64,000 bases of DNA, taken from NCBI RefSeq assembly GCF_000711695.1, contig NW_013547002.1, positions 124,001 through 188,000 of the forward strand, read 5' to 3'. Positions 1 to 11,858 of this stretch are shown here, in pieces. The notes under the pieces are model-generated. The model did no database searches. It saw nothing but the letters and a program-made list of their open reading frames with translations, and was not told where the DNA came from. Source of the stretch: Tilletiaria anomala UBC 951. Its lineage: Eukaryota; Basidiomycota; Exobasidiomycetes; Georgefischeriales; Tilletiariaceae. A program made the translations under genes and the position numbers. Position 1 is the first letter of the stretch. The number at the start of each line of letters is the position of its first letter.

Positions 1-2475
1 GCAGTGGGGACTTTGGAACCACGACATGGTTTCCACTTTTCCAGGTAGACAAGAGTCGGGCCGGGAAGCTGGGGCTGCACTGGCACTTTCACTGCTGCGG
101 GCGTTCGTCGGGGCAATCGCGTGACAGGTGTGATGGGACCGGATTGAGATTCCATGGGACGACACGGCAAAGACTATGCATGGGCAGACATCAAGGACTG
201 CGTCCTGATTTGCCCTGGTGAGGGTCCTCAAGTGCGTCAGGAAAACCCCGCAAGATGTGTCGTTGGGGCGACCTGCTGGTGAGAGACTGGAGGGAGACAA
301 GCACAAGTCCTGTGTGGTGGCTGATGGCTGATGCAACGGCACCTGGGGGAGTCGGCACTGATATGGTGGATGGATCTCGAAATAAATAGAGAAGAGGGGT
401 TTAAGACTCAACGCCGACGACGATCTCCTGCAAGCGAACAGCCAACGGGGCTAAAGCCACTGTGCGTTTCATGGACACTTTCGTAGGCGAGGGATTTGAC
501 TGTTGCCAAGAAATTTCAAGAGCTGGGAGTCTGGGAAGCATCAACAACGCGGTGGCTTCCAAGTTGGAGAGGCTTTCCTTTTCAAAACCCGCGCTCACCT
601 GGCTCTCCTTCATAATACTGTCCAGACCGTCGAGACGCTCGTGAGCCCAAACGTCGAGTCAAGAACTGGAGGCGTGAGCGAAGCGGGACAGCCGTCCAAC
701 ATTCAAAGCGGCCGGGACAAGCTCTGTGGAAGAACGACGAGCTGCGTATTACGTGAGACTGATACTGTTGCTGAAACACTGAAGATGCGGGTGCAACGAG
801 GTCTCAAGCATTTCACGAACTTGGCGGAGGTGGCCTTGTTCACTTCTTGCCCCCGCATCAGTTGTTTTGGCACGTGGAGAATGAAGATGTTCCAGTCACT
901 TTGCCCAGTTCCAGTCCGATCAACCGTAAGCGGAGTAGAGCAGAGAGCCAACCGAACATTTGAAGACCTTGGCACTTGTCATCTGATCTCTGACACTCAC
1001 CTGTCTATTGACTGTGCAGTTTATTGTATCTCCATGTTCGTAAGTTGAGGTGTTGAGGAAGGGTGAGGATACATTGCCCGGAGAGAATGCCTGACGCCTA
1101 ACACCCAATAAGGATTTCTGGACTGCTGATCTGGTGAGCACTGGCGAGTACCGAAGATGCTGAGATCTCTAGAGTCTCGCTGAGGCGCTAAACAGGAGAG
1201 GTTCGCAGAATCCCTCGATGTGGTGAGTTTGCCACATACTGACATCATCATCGCGCGTAAGAATCTTTCGTAACAATGTCCTAAACTCGTAACATGTCCC
1301 TTCCTTGAATATATCCGTTCCTCCTCGGGGGTAGCGCAGTGACAGGCTTCGGATCTGGCTTGGCCCGTTGCTCTACATGCGATTTTTCGTGGGGCAGGAA
1401 GGGTAGGCGTAGTCTGACGTGCTCACATGAACCTAGAACCAGTGACCGGTGGGCAGGCCCCGAGATAGAACCTTTAGTTTTTCGAGCCCAGCTCGTCGCT
1501 CCCGTGCTCATTCGTGCTGCTGCTCACCCGAAACAAGGTCGATCCGTTCACATGAGGGGTTGCAACCAATCAGGTTATCATACACACGTACGTATATCTG
1601 CTCTTCGGTACAAATATGCATTTTGCATACACAAAGGAGGCCCTCATAGCCTCAAACCACACCAAAGCCCCGGAATGGCCACTTGCACTCGGCATTTGAA
1701 GAGGACAAGGCGCATCGGCGAGAGCTATCATACAGACGAGTGCCCGGTAGAATCATCCTGTGGCCGCATCGCCCATCCCTCGTGTTCATTCATATGACCT
1801 CATCCTGCATCTCGAGACGTGATCCGCAGTTCGCAAAGTCATCACTTGTCTTTTGTATGGTGGCCCAGTGCAACAGCGGGAACGCTGGCACCTCAGTACA
1901 CAAGGTGCAGTGCCGTTTGCCAGCTGTAACTGCCTCCTTGGATGTGGGCGGGCGTCCCGCCTCACGCGTATGGAGCACATGCACTGCCGTTCCATCATTT
2001 GAAAAGGTGGGTGTGTGAAACCGGGTAGCTTGCAATCTTATGCGCCAGGGGGGTAGAGTTACATATAGCGGGCACCGTAGAGCTTGAGATGCTCTCTGCA
2101 GTCTGCTGCAGCTCTAACCCTACTTATCGAGTATCACAGACCCGCGCTGCGCACGGGCCACGTACAGTCTCGTACATCGAGCCGACAACATCCAGATCGC
2201 CCCAGCGGCCAGCGCCCCGCGGGGGAGAGAGGAAAAGATATCAAGCAATCGGGTAATCCGCATACTATAGCATCGGACACAGATGCAATCCATATTCCAT
2301 CCACTTCATCGGATACATGTCGTAGACATCTGCCGCCTTCCAACGACACTGTGCGGGCGACCCATAGCAACCTGCGAGATACCACCACGTAGGTCACTGC
2401 TGGCTGACGCACCGCAAAACGGTGAACGCGACAAGACATCAACCCCGAGCAGCCCCGTCACAGCGCTGATACATC
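1..2475. other. gene-poor left end, upstream of BRO1
   Basis: No gene can be supported here. Open frames exist on both strands but overlap in all three phases and show no recognisable domain, so most are chance. The only coding-like stretch is on the minus strand at about 401-755, where one frame reads with normal protein composition but contains an in-frame TGA and no clear upstream exon. It could be a decayed gene end. The last few hundred bases before 2476 must hold the BRO1 promoter and 5' leader. No TATA box or terminator could be assigned. Confidence 0.5.
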
Positions 2476-5400
2476 ATGTCAGCTGCTTCGGTGCAGTCGC
2501 CGATGATGTGGTAAGTCTCGCTGGTAGTGGACCCCTACTGAATCGATCAAAAACCTAATGTGACTCCGATCCAGGTTCCCCCCTAAGGCGACGGAAGGGG
2601 TTGACTTGGCGACGCCGGTCAAATCACTCATCCAGAATAGCTATGGGGAGCAGCCGAGCAACTTCGCAGATCAGCTGTCTACGCTCAACCGCACTCGACA
2701 AGATGCCTTACAAGGCGCTGGAAGCGACGCTACGGGTGAGCCCGAACTATGATATGATTCCCGTCTGCGAGCCAGGGAGCTGATGGCTTTGACCGGTCCC
2801 CGACATTGCGCTCGGACACAGTGCGAGATTTGCTCTTTAAATGGTTTCACATGCTCGAGATGCTTGAGCTTCGTTTCTCAGAGCTGCGCGTGCAGTTCCC
2901 ATGGAAAGACGCCTTCACGTCCAAGTCTATATCTCAGTATAGCTTAGCGTACGAAAAGGCATGCGTCATCTTCAACATCGCTGCCACACTCTCTTCCTTC
3001 GCCTCGAGTCAGGTGCGACTGGCGGGCAATCCAGACGGCATCAAACGCAGCTACACGTCCTATCGACAAGCAGCGGGTATGCTGTCCCACATCAATGATA
3101 ACTTCCTCCACGCTCCCTCGACCGACATGAGCAAGGAAGTCATCAAGTGCCTGACCACAATCATGCTCGCGCAGGCCTCAGAAGTTTTTTGGGAGAAGAC
3201 GGTCGAAGAGAAAAAGGGATGCAGTCTGATTGCAAAGATTGCGAGCCACGTGGCGACCACCTATCACCAATCAATTGAGGACATGAAGGCATGGGTTAAC
3301 CGAGGGGTATTTGATCGACAGTGGCTCTCTATGATTTCGGTGCGCAGCCTCCCATTCGATTTGCGTCCGCGGAGAGTGCTGACCAGATTTTGTCTCTCGC
3401 CCGGACACAGACAAAGGAGAGGTATTTCTCTTCTGTGACGCAATACTACCGGGCACTTGCGGACGAGTCTTCTAGTCAGCTAGGGGCGTGCATTGTACGC
3501 CTGACGATCGCCGAGCGAGAGGCAAAGGAGGCTGTTGCCCTTGCTTCTGCTTTTCACTCCTCAGCGTCCGGATACCTTGCATCCAAGCACCTCCCCGCGG
3601 ACGCGACCACTTCCTTGACCACCATCGTCAAGACCCACCTGGCCGTCTGCACAGAGCGCAAAGCACTAGCAGTCAAGGACAACGATCTGATCTACCACGA
3701 CATCCTCCCCTCCGAGAGCGCACTACCTCCGGTCGATAAGCTCGTCGCTGCGACGCCCATGACCATCCAAGAGGTGTTCGCGACGCCTGAAGTGGAGAAG
3801 GTCGTGTCGCCAGACCTCTTTCAGCGTCTTGTCCCGTTGCAGGTGCACGAGAGCGCCAGTATGTACTCGGAGGAGAAGGCGAAACTCGCGCGTGCCGAGA
3901 GCGAGCGACACGACTTGGCCAATGGCGAGCTGGAGGCCGCGCTCGAGTACATGGGCTTGCCGGCTTCCCTGCAGATTTTCAAGAATGTTGGGACCGCCGG
4001 AGCTAGTGGGCTAGACAGCCTGGCAGATCCGCCAGCTGAGGTCGTGCATTGGTCGGAAGAACTGGCCCGCGGTGCTTCTGCAAGCTTAGGGCAAACTGCT
4101 GCGGAGGATTCGATCGGTAATGGCGATTCAGAGGGTGTCGATTCCGCATTCGGACGGCTCGAGCAGATGAGAGCGAAAGCTGCACACGAGATCGCCAGCG
4201 TCTTTGCGCTGCTGGACGACGAGAACCGCGAATGCGAAAAGGCGCGAGTGCGATGGGGTCACGAATGGACGCAGGAGCCCTCCGGCCTGCAGACCAGAGC
4301 TGTGAGGGCAGATCTAAAGGGAAATCGCGATGCGCTGGCCGCGGCCTGTGCAAACGACGAGCGGATCCGAGATCTGTGGAACAACACCAAAGGCGATGTG
4401 CAGCTGCTGGCGCGTGGACGACCCGCGCTAGAGCAAGCTTTCGCAGAGGCTGTATCGAGCTCAGCTGCAGGTTGCGTCAAATCTGGAGGCGCCTCCTTGC
4501 TGGACTTGAACGAGGAGGAAGACAGCCTGGACGACCGCCAAGCGAATGCGATGAAGACGCTTGTGACAGACATTGACGCGCTGGTCCTTAAGCTGAACAA
4601 GATCAAGCGCGAGCGCGCATCCACGCTGCACGACATGAAGGAGAAGATCCAGGAGGATGACATCTCGCAGATTCTCGTGCTCAACCGTCGCAACGCGAAT
4701 ATCGCGCCGACTATCTTTGCGCAGGAGCTGGAAAAGTTCAAGGCGTATCAGAGCCGCATTGCGCTATGCAACGATCAGCAGCAGCAGGTGATTGTCGAGG
4801 TTACGCAGAAGTGGAAGCAGCTGACGGAGGGAAAGGAGGCGAAAGAGATGCAAAAGCGCTACGCGCAAGCGGAAGCTGCTCGGCGGCGGCTCGTCGAGCG
4901 GCTGCGGCAGTCGCGTGATTCGAGTGTAGAGGTCCGAGGCGCCGTCTTAAAAGGCTTGGCGTTCTACAGCGATCTTCTCGACATTGTCGGCGCGCTTCGC
5001 CACAATGCCGAGATCTTTGTCGCAGAGCGCAAAAGCGAGCGCGAGCGTCTCGTCTCCGAGCGCGAATGGGACGACAAGCTCAAGCCAGGAGGCGACGATG
5101 GACAAGCACTTTCTGCTTTCGGTAATCGTTCCCCGTCGTCGCCTGCTTCGCCAAGCTCGCCATACGAGGCACCTAGCTCACTGAGCAGCGCCATGGCGTC
5201 GCTATCGATGGGCAATGGGTCAAGCAGAACCAACGGGCCGCCGCCTCCACCTTTGCCGGGTCAGCGGCGCGAACAGCTGAGCAGCCCGCCACCTCCACAG
5301 TCGTATGCGGCGCCACAACCGCTCCCGCAGACTGGCTCAAATTTGATGTCGCAGCAATTTGCGCCGCCAAGCAACTCATTGCACTATCCACCGCCACCGC

Positions 5401-5843
5401 TTTCAACCCAAACGCCATTACATCAGCCGTATCAGTCGCAGACGCCATACAGCGTTCAACAACCGCTAGTCGCATATGGCGCGTCAGGAGCAGGTGCAGG
5501 GTTGCCGCCCCCGCCTGCGCACTTCCACAGCAGCTTCCAAGGCGGCGCATCTCCTCCCACTTCGGCTCCTCGAGGCTCGTCCCAGTACGAGTGGCAAACC
5601 CACGAGTCGCAACCAGCCCAACAAGGATCTGCCACTTATCCATACGCAGGGCCGCCGCCGCCTTCGCAAGGCTATTCTCACCAATCGCAGCATCAGCAGG
5701 ATGCATTTGGAGGGCTGCCACCGCCTCCAATTCCACAACTGCAGCACCAGGGTCTGTACAACATGCTACCACCACCACCACCACCACCAGCGCCAGGGCA
5801 AGGCCAACGCCAATACCAGACATGGCAGGGTCCAGCCTTTTGA
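2476..5843 (+). CDS. BRO1: BRO1-domain ESCRT adaptor (vacuolar protein-sorting protein Bro1)
   Basis: Predicted exons are 2476-2510, 2575-2735, 2822-3339 and 3411-5843, giving 1048 aa. The three introns (64, 86 and 71 nt) are GT-AG and keep the frame. The N-terminal BRO1 domain (about residues 12-400) shows the block [16 protein letters not shown]-like, the [13 protein letters not shown] helix, KDNDLIYH, and the IPLxVxExxSxYSEEKAxLxR-type segment typical of yeast Bro1 rather than Rim20/PalA. A charged coiled-coil region (about 400-800) is followed by a Pro/Gln-rich tail (about 835-1048) with repeated PPPP runs. Known role: Bro1 binds ESCRT-III (Snf7) at endosomes and recruits the ubiquitin hydrolase Doa4 during multivesicular body sorting. 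The start ATG is the first in frame and gives a short first exon, so the exact N-terminus is a prediction. It ends 138 bp from the convergent Rad60-like gene. PalA/Rim20 is the main alternative. Confidence 0.88.
5768..5789 (+). repeat. (ACC) microsatellite inside BRO1
   Basis: Seven tandem ACC triplets encode a polyproline run near the C-terminus of the BRO1 protein. It lies in the proline-rich tail that in the family binds SH3/WW-type or ESCRT partners. Being a pure triplet run, its length probably varies between strains without breaking the frame. Confidence 0.85.
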
Positions 5844-5981
5844 AAAGTACACCTGTCGGGGGGATGTAATGTACAATATAAATGGTGATGATTGATGCGG
5901 AACCATGCGCGCAGTTGCGTTGTGCTAATTCAAGTATATGCGGTCAAGCGTCCCTAAAGTAGGAAGTCCTTGCCTTGGGCA

Positions 5982-7667
5982 TCACCACGCTACTTCGATC
6001 ATGTCCCCGTCTTCAATCTCGGCCTCTTCGACAGACTTATTCAGGTTCAGATTCTGAGATGCGAGAAGAGATGCAGACGATGTGTCAGCATATAGTCGCA
6101 AGATGCCAGCGCACAGCGCGAACCACATTCTGCGCGCGACTAACCTCTCCATCGAAGCGGAGCTTGATGACTTGGAGCTTGTCAGCAGGAATCTCACTCT
6201 TCTTGGTGTTGACGAAATGGTCGCGAACTTTGAGCAGCAAAGTCGTCGGCTTGACTTTCGCATTCATCTCTACGCCTTTCGGACCTTTTAGCGATAGCTC
6301 GAGCCGGTCCTCATCGTCCGCATCATCTTCAGCTGCTGCTGCGTCTGCCCTTGCGCTTGCGTCGTCACCCTCACTGTCGTCGTCGTCGTCGTCGATCTCG
6401 ATCGCATTGGCGGCATCGGCTTTTCCGGGTGTGCGCATTGAAGCTCTGGGCGGCTTGGATGGGGATTTGGCAAGGAGATCTGGCTGCCATGTGACGCTAT
6501 CGTTGTCAGAGGCTTCGTTCACGTCGATGACCTGGAGCAAAAGGTGTGGCGTAGCATTTCGCGTCAGGGGGGCCCTTATTGAGAGCTTATAGCGCTTCCG
6601 TAACTCACTTCGGTGTCGTCATTTGCATACTCCTCACCATCATTACTTCCCTTTTTGGAAGGGGGTGCTTTGGCCTTACGGACCGCATTCTCCTGATCCG
6701 CTTCCATCTGATTGAGTTTGGCCTGAGCATTCTGACGCGCCGCTTCCGCTGCCAAGGCTCTGGCGCGCACCTCTTTGGCGTCGGCTCCGCGGTAGAGCTT
6801 TGCCAGGTCCGGATCGAGAGTCAAGAGGTCATCCCGGCGCGGCAGGGCTGTAGAGGGTAGTGGCGCGGGAGAGTCACCGTCTGGCTTTGCACGTGAGGTG
6901 AGATTTTTGAACTGCGCTTGGACAATGGACCGGGTCTTGTTTCGCGCTGTTGCATGGGGTGGAATCCCACAACATTTTGAACAAAACATGCTCCATGCGT
7001 AGCGAAAGAGCTCAATACACTCACTGATCTCGGATATCTCCGGTGGAGGTGTGAGCTCTGGGCTGCGCTCTAGCCTCTTGCGACGATTGGCTTCGGTCGT
7101 CTCATATTCCTCATCGCTGTCGATAACTTGGATGACTCCATCGAGGTCGCTGTCGTCTTTGCCAACGTCCTCATCACTTTCCACAGGATTGAACATCCAG
7201 TTGGGCATTCCATTGATGCGCCGGTCCTGTATACCATTTTTCCGCTTGCGCTTCCTCCGCCTGCGCTCGTTGCCGTCCGAATCGTACGAAATGGATGATG
7301 CTATGCTCTCTGCATCGCTTTCAATGTGTGCTTCTTCAATCCGGGAAGCCTTCTGGATGTCATCTTCGTCGATGATAAGTGGTCCGGGCTGACTCTTTTT
7401 GCGTCTTCGGTCGAAAAAGTCAGTTTCGTCATCGTCGTCATCGTTATCGTTATCGAGGCTCTTGGCCTTTAGCTTCTCCGCTTTTGTTATTCGCGCGGAC
7501 GACGAGGATGCATGAGACGGGTTGTGTCCGTTGCTGGTGCCACTATTCATATGGACGCTGTGGCCCTTGGATCGCATGTCGACGACAGGGCCGCTACTGC
7601 TTGTGGCGTACCATGGACTCATGCTTGTCGAGTCGTTCGGACGCGTTGAGGAGCGCGTGTCGCCCAT
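5982..7667 (-). CDS. Rad60/Esc2/NIP45-like protein with C-terminal SUMO-like domain
   Basis: Exons read on the minus strand as 7667-7025, 6946-6609, 6531-6145 and 6053-5982 (479 aa). Introns 6532-6608 and 6054-6144 are clear. Intron 6947-7024 is 78 nt, in frame and stop-free, and is inferred from good splice sites and the foreign-looking Cys-rich peptide it would otherwise encode. The last ~77 residues form a ubiquitin-like fold ending LRFDGE...NKSVEEAEIEDGDMIEV, the signature of a Rad60-SLD. Upstream are acidic-flanked hydrophobic clusters (PLIIDEDD, VIQVIDSDEE) that look like SUMO-interacting motifs, plus a basic RRRRKRKRK patch. Family role: SUMO-pathway adaptors in homologous recombination and replication-fork repair in the nucleus. 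The start chosen is the first ATG of the long exon (MGDTRSS). The open frame runs back to 7754 without an ATG, next to a possible acceptor, so an upstream exon is possible. Confidence 0.72.
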
Positions 7668-8162
7668 CTGGGGCCAAGACTTGCGCGCTGCTGGCCAGCG
7701 AATGTATGCGCTCGATGAGGTTTCCCGGACGTTCAAAATGATCGGCACTGACAATAACCCGTGATCAGATGCCTCCAGGAGAGTGGGAATTCCTCAGGGT
7801 ACGCAAAGGGCAGGGGGAGCTCCAACAACGCGCAGTCGAAAAGATGTGTTGGCGAGGACGTGGTTCATTTCGCGACGCGGGTGTCTCTTGTGCCGGCGAT
7901 GAGAGAGGGAAGAGACTGCCATAGTGCCTATAATAGCGGATGTAGCCCCCCTCCATCTCCAAAGACTCCACCGCGGCGCTCTCGGACGTTTCTTCGCAAT
8001 CAAGTCAAGATTCAAGTACAAGTCAGCCTTTTGGCCATGGTCGAGATAATGGCAAGCAGTAGCGTCTGTGCCTCTTGCTGAAGAACATACTGTGAGCTGG
8101 AAAGCAGCCAATCACAGTTCAGAGCCCCAGAGGCGAGCGCCATCATTGTCGTCATCGCCAGT
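7668..8162. promoter_or_regulatory. divergent promoter region, Rad60-like / SEC11
   Basis: About 500 bp between two divergent start codons must contain both promoters and 5' leaders, and possibly a first exon of the Rad60-like gene. No individual site could be recognised. Confidence 0.5.
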
Positions 8163-8914
8163 ATGTTTTCCTCCGAGCTGGCCTCCATCCGCCGGATGGG
8201 CATCCGCGCCTTTCTGATCCAGACGCTCAACTTCATCACCGTCATCTCGTCCGCCTTGGCGATGTGGAAAGGGCTCTCGGTCTTGACGGATACCGAGTCG
8301 CCCGTCGTCGTCGTCCTCAGCGGGAGCATGGAGCCGGCTTTCTACAGGGGAGATCTGCTCTTCCTTAGCAAGCCCACGCAGCCTTTCAGAGTGGGTGACA
8401 TCACAGTGTACAAGATCCCGGGCGGAGATATCCCCATCGTGCATCGAGTGTTGGAAGTGCACGACTTGTGAGTCAGAGCACGGGGTACCGGTTCCGTTTC
8501 TGCGAGGCAAGGAACGCTGACGTCGCATCTATCCCGTATACAGGCCACACTCTGATGAACAACTTTTGTTAACGAAAGGCGACAACAACGACCAAGACGA
8601 CTTGGCCCTTTACAATGGGCCACGATGGATGCAGCGCAAAAACATCGTTGGCAAAGTCAGAGGGTGTGTCTTCTTCCCGTATATCGATTGCTCTGGTTTC
8701 CTATTCCCTTTCCCATCCCCTCGACTGTTTGCCGGACGAAAGCAGCGCTGACATGTCCTTTCGTGGCTTCCTGCTGTCTTCTCTCCCTCTCAAAACCTAT
8801 TCCAGGTACATACCATACGCAGGCTACGTCACAATCATGCTAAACGACTTTCCAAAGCTCAAATACGCGCTACTCGGTTTACTCGGCTTGTCTCTTCTAT
8901 TCCAAAAGGAGTGA
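8163..8914 (+). CDS. SEC11: signal peptidase complex catalytic subunit Sec11
   Basis: Exons 8163-8467, 8544-8663 and 8806-8914 encode 177 aa, the usual size for Sec11. One N-terminal membrane segment (about residues 13-35) precedes the S26B serine protease core. The catalytic Ser lies in SGSMEP (Ser55) and the catalytic His in IVHRV (His94), with the same 39-residue spacing as yeast Sec11. The acidic residues lie in TKGDNN..QDD (about 115-120). The C-terminus [18 protein letters not shown] is typical of the family. The enzyme removes signal peptides from proteins entering the ER lumen. Introns are 76 and 142 nt. The start ATG gives the expected short cytosolic N-terminus. It is divergent from the Rad60-like gene. 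Confidence 0.95.
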
Positions 8915-9654
8915 ATTTGCATGTTCAAAGGAGGAACACGGGTTCGGTTGGCGTACATGCGGAGGATTGCGGTGAACTACGTCTGGGTGCTGCAGTTACG
9001 ATATGCCACAGAGCAGCACGGGACTCGCACGGGCGCCTCTGGGTCTCTCATGATATATTGTGAATGAAGATACATGGGCATTCGCTTCTGTGTGGCCTGC
9101 AGCGGTGTGTGACGAGCGCGCTCCTGTTTCGATTGTTGCTGAGCGTGCCCGAAACTTTGCCCGGTCCGACCAGGAAGCTGCTGCGCGCTCAGCTTCCCCA
9201 TCGTCCACTCCCGCGCCGGCGTCGTGTTTGACTGGCGAGAGGATGTCGAGACCGCCGCAGCTGAGCCGGCATGAAACGAAAGCCGCCGCACTATGCACGC
9301 GCGTCGACACGAGCTTGCGGGCAACGTCTCGCTCCATGTGCGGGGTGGCCGACGTTCCATCCTTGCGTAGTGGTGTTGCGTCTCCGCTGCTGCCATCGTT
9401 GCGTGTGTCACAAGTGAAAGTTTGCAGGCGATGAGTCGCGACGATGGCGATTCTAGGCCGGCAAGCGCAGGAGCAAGCACGCCTGCCCTGAGAGCCCGCA
9501 GCATGTAGCGCGCCGCTATCGAGTCGTTTGGCTGGTCTTGCCAGCATACGCCTCTCGCTGCCCCTCACATACCCGCGACATCGTTTTCTCTACGTCAGGC
9601 ACGCTTTGACAAGAAAGATGTATATTGTTCAGTTTGTCGAAACGCTTATCGCCT
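8915..9654. other. intergenic, convergent SEC11 / DAD3
   Basis: This 740 bp gap lies between two convergent genes and is long for such an arrangement. It carries overlapping open frames on both strands, the longest from an ATG at 9504 down to 8977 on the minus strand (175 aa, with a basic, Ala/Ser-rich start that could be a mitochondrial presequence). No domain is recognisable and the opposite strand is equally open, so I do not call a gene. The rest should be 3' UTR. Confidence 0.4.
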
Positions 9655-10272
9655 CTAGTACGGCGCACCGTAACCTCCGCGGACAGTGTCTGCATCACCA
9701 TCGTCTTGTTCGTTTCCAAAGCCTCCGTGTTCGGCAGCAGCGGCACGCGCCGCTTCCGTCTCCTCGAGATGCTGCTGATGCGTCATGACGACCGACCAGA
9801 CGGAGGCCTTGAACAGGGTCAGGACGAGGCCCATCTTACGCTCGAGCACGCGAAGCTGCGTGAGGAGAGCATGGTGCGTCGAGGAGGAGGAGAGCGTGGT
9901 GGAGAGGCTCGCGATCTGGTGATATCACGCATGTCCGTACGTAAGGAAGAGTGAGAATGATGGGTATCAGCATCGATCAAAGGCGAGGAAAGCGACGCCG
10001 CGATGCGACGCGTCGTTGGTGACACTGCGACGAGCGCGTCTGCGGGGAGGCAAGCAAGGGCAAACGCGGCAACTCACGCGTGCTATGGTCGCAGCCAGCC
10101 TTGCATACTCGCCCAGGACCTGCTGCTCTGTCTCGGACAGGTTTCGATGGCCGAGATAAGGGTTGACAAACGCTGCGGCGGCTGGAAGGTGTTCCTTTTT
10201 TGCGTTGGCGTTGGCCGGAAGTGCAGGTGCTGCCACGGCGGCTGGCCGGGCGCTGGCGCGAGTTGAGGCCAT
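9655..10272 (-). CDS. DAD3: DASH complex subunit Dad3
   Basis: Exons 10272-10078 and 9915-9655, with a 162 nt intron, encode 151 aa. The N-terminal Ala-rich stretch leads to NPYLGHRNLSETEQQVLGEY and, after the intron, LERKMGLVLTLFKASVWSVV. These are the two conserved blocks of Dad3 (yeast: LSPLQQEVLDKY... and IEVKIGLVGTLLKGSVYSL). Dad3 is a small helical subunit of the DASH/Dam1 ring that couples kinetochores to spindle microtubules. The C-terminal ~40 residues (Gly/Asp-rich) are not conserved. It is divergent from the DUF1769 gene. Confidence 0.87.
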
Positions 10273-11858
10273 CGTTGGGAGCGTACAGAAGCGAGACAGC
10301 TTTTAGCGAGGGAACGGGGCTGCCGGATTTGGGAGGAACAGTGTTGCCTCAGCGCATCCACCCAGCCATTGAGGATCAAACTAGAAGGCTGTTCCTTGGT
10401 TGTTAGCCCCATCTTTTTGACGAACAGACGCGGTCATCACGGGCGCGCCTGGTTCGCTCTCGGGAGAGACTCTCATCATCAGTCGCCCGCGAGGAGACGC
10501 GCACAGTAACCCTAACCACCTCGCCAGCCATGGGGTTTGCACGTGATCTCATATCTATGTTCTTCGTGGGCTCATACTTCCTAGGAGATGCGGGGGATCT
10601 CCCCGGATTCTCATCGGGGTCGGAACGGAGATCTATGTGATCCACCAGCTGTAGCGGTTGAGTAGTATATTAAACCGTTCACGCCAGCTGTCCTCAGGCA
10701 TCGATTGATCCCCGCCGCGCGAACTGCGCACTCTCTCGAAGCGACGAGACAGTCCGTCACTGGTCCACTGTCACCCGAGAAGTTTTCGCTGGAGCATCGG
10801 AGCAGGGTGCAGTTGACTTGCTGTATTCGCACTCGCAGTCAGACCTTTTTTGCAACACGCACAAGGCCACATGCTCTTGCCGGGGTGCTTACAATTTGGA
10901 ATGTATGATCCTGTCAACTGTGCATGTAATATATCTGCATTTATGCATGGAACCTCGGCCCAACGGCCGCGACACGCCCAAAGGTTGACTGACTGAGAGA
11001 TCATTTGATTGAGTAATTGAGAAGGTTTTTTTCCGGTTGAATGGCGGGCCAAAAATGCGCTGATTTTGGCACTGGGGACTGAATCTCTCGATGGGCCGAC
11101 ACAGGCGTCGTTATTGCGTAGCTTTCCTTTCCCTCTCTTCGGCGACTTCTGGCCGGGCCGACCGACCGTTGTCACACAGCAGAGCTACACCAAGCACCTA
11201 CCCACCCACCTACCGACTCAGGGACCGAGTGAGCCGCGAGGGAGCTGCGAGCACGCCCTTAACAACGATCTTCGCAGCTTCATTGTTTCGCTAGTGCCAA
11301 CCTATCCCGCGGCTCATACGCTGGCTTCATCCACCACCATCCAACACACAGTGCTGCCGTCGGGCCGTGTGCTGTAGTGTGTGGCTTCACATTGAGGCGT
11401 CAGGATCAACCAACAGGGACGCCAGACTTGCTCACTTGCCTGTCCGCCTGCCTGCATACCTTTGGTTAGCGCAGCTCTCAGACTTAGTAAGCAAAGCTGA
11501 GGTCAGCCTCGCTGAAACTCAGCGTTGGGAGCTCCAAGGGGCACCGTCGGGCACGCATCGCTGCAACCTTGCCTGCTGCAATCCCCGCACGCTGAGCTTT
11601 GAAGCGGCCGCGACGTGGACCTCAACCTTTTAACTACACGCGCGTGCTTTCTCTTCCATCTGCATCTTTGCGCTCCGCCATCGACTATTCGAGCAACTTT
11701 CCGCCAAACGAGAGTCTACCAAACTACCCTGCAGGCAGCCCACCACACAGAAGGCGTCACAGACACATCAAACGCTCCGGCCAAAGTTCCTGCCTGCAGT
11801 TCCACACGCAATAAGTGCCTACTCACCGTTCGCAGCTAGCAAGCAGTCATACTCTGCC
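10273..11858. promoter_or_regulatory. divergent promoter region, DAD3 / DUF1769 gene
   Basis: 1.6 kb lies between two divergent starts. The half nearest the DUF1769 gene is rich in short pyrimidine and CACC/CCGA runs, as expected for a long 5' leader. Open frames here are short and overlap on both strands, and none is supported. A single CCCTAACC at about 10507 is telomere-like by chance only. Confidence 0.45.

Noticed and set aside
503-1048. 181-codon plus-strand open frame
   Set aside because: No recognisable domain, and overlapping open frames lie on the opposite strand with more protein-like composition. No splice or homology support.
8977-9504. 175-codon minus-strand ORF with presequence-like start between SEC11 and DAD3
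   Set aside because: The opposite strand is equally open, no conserved motif is visible, and the position fits 3' UTRs of convergent genes. Left as a note in the intergenic entry.
10500-10520. CCCTAACC as an interstitial telomere repeat
   Set aside because: Only one copy, expected by chance.
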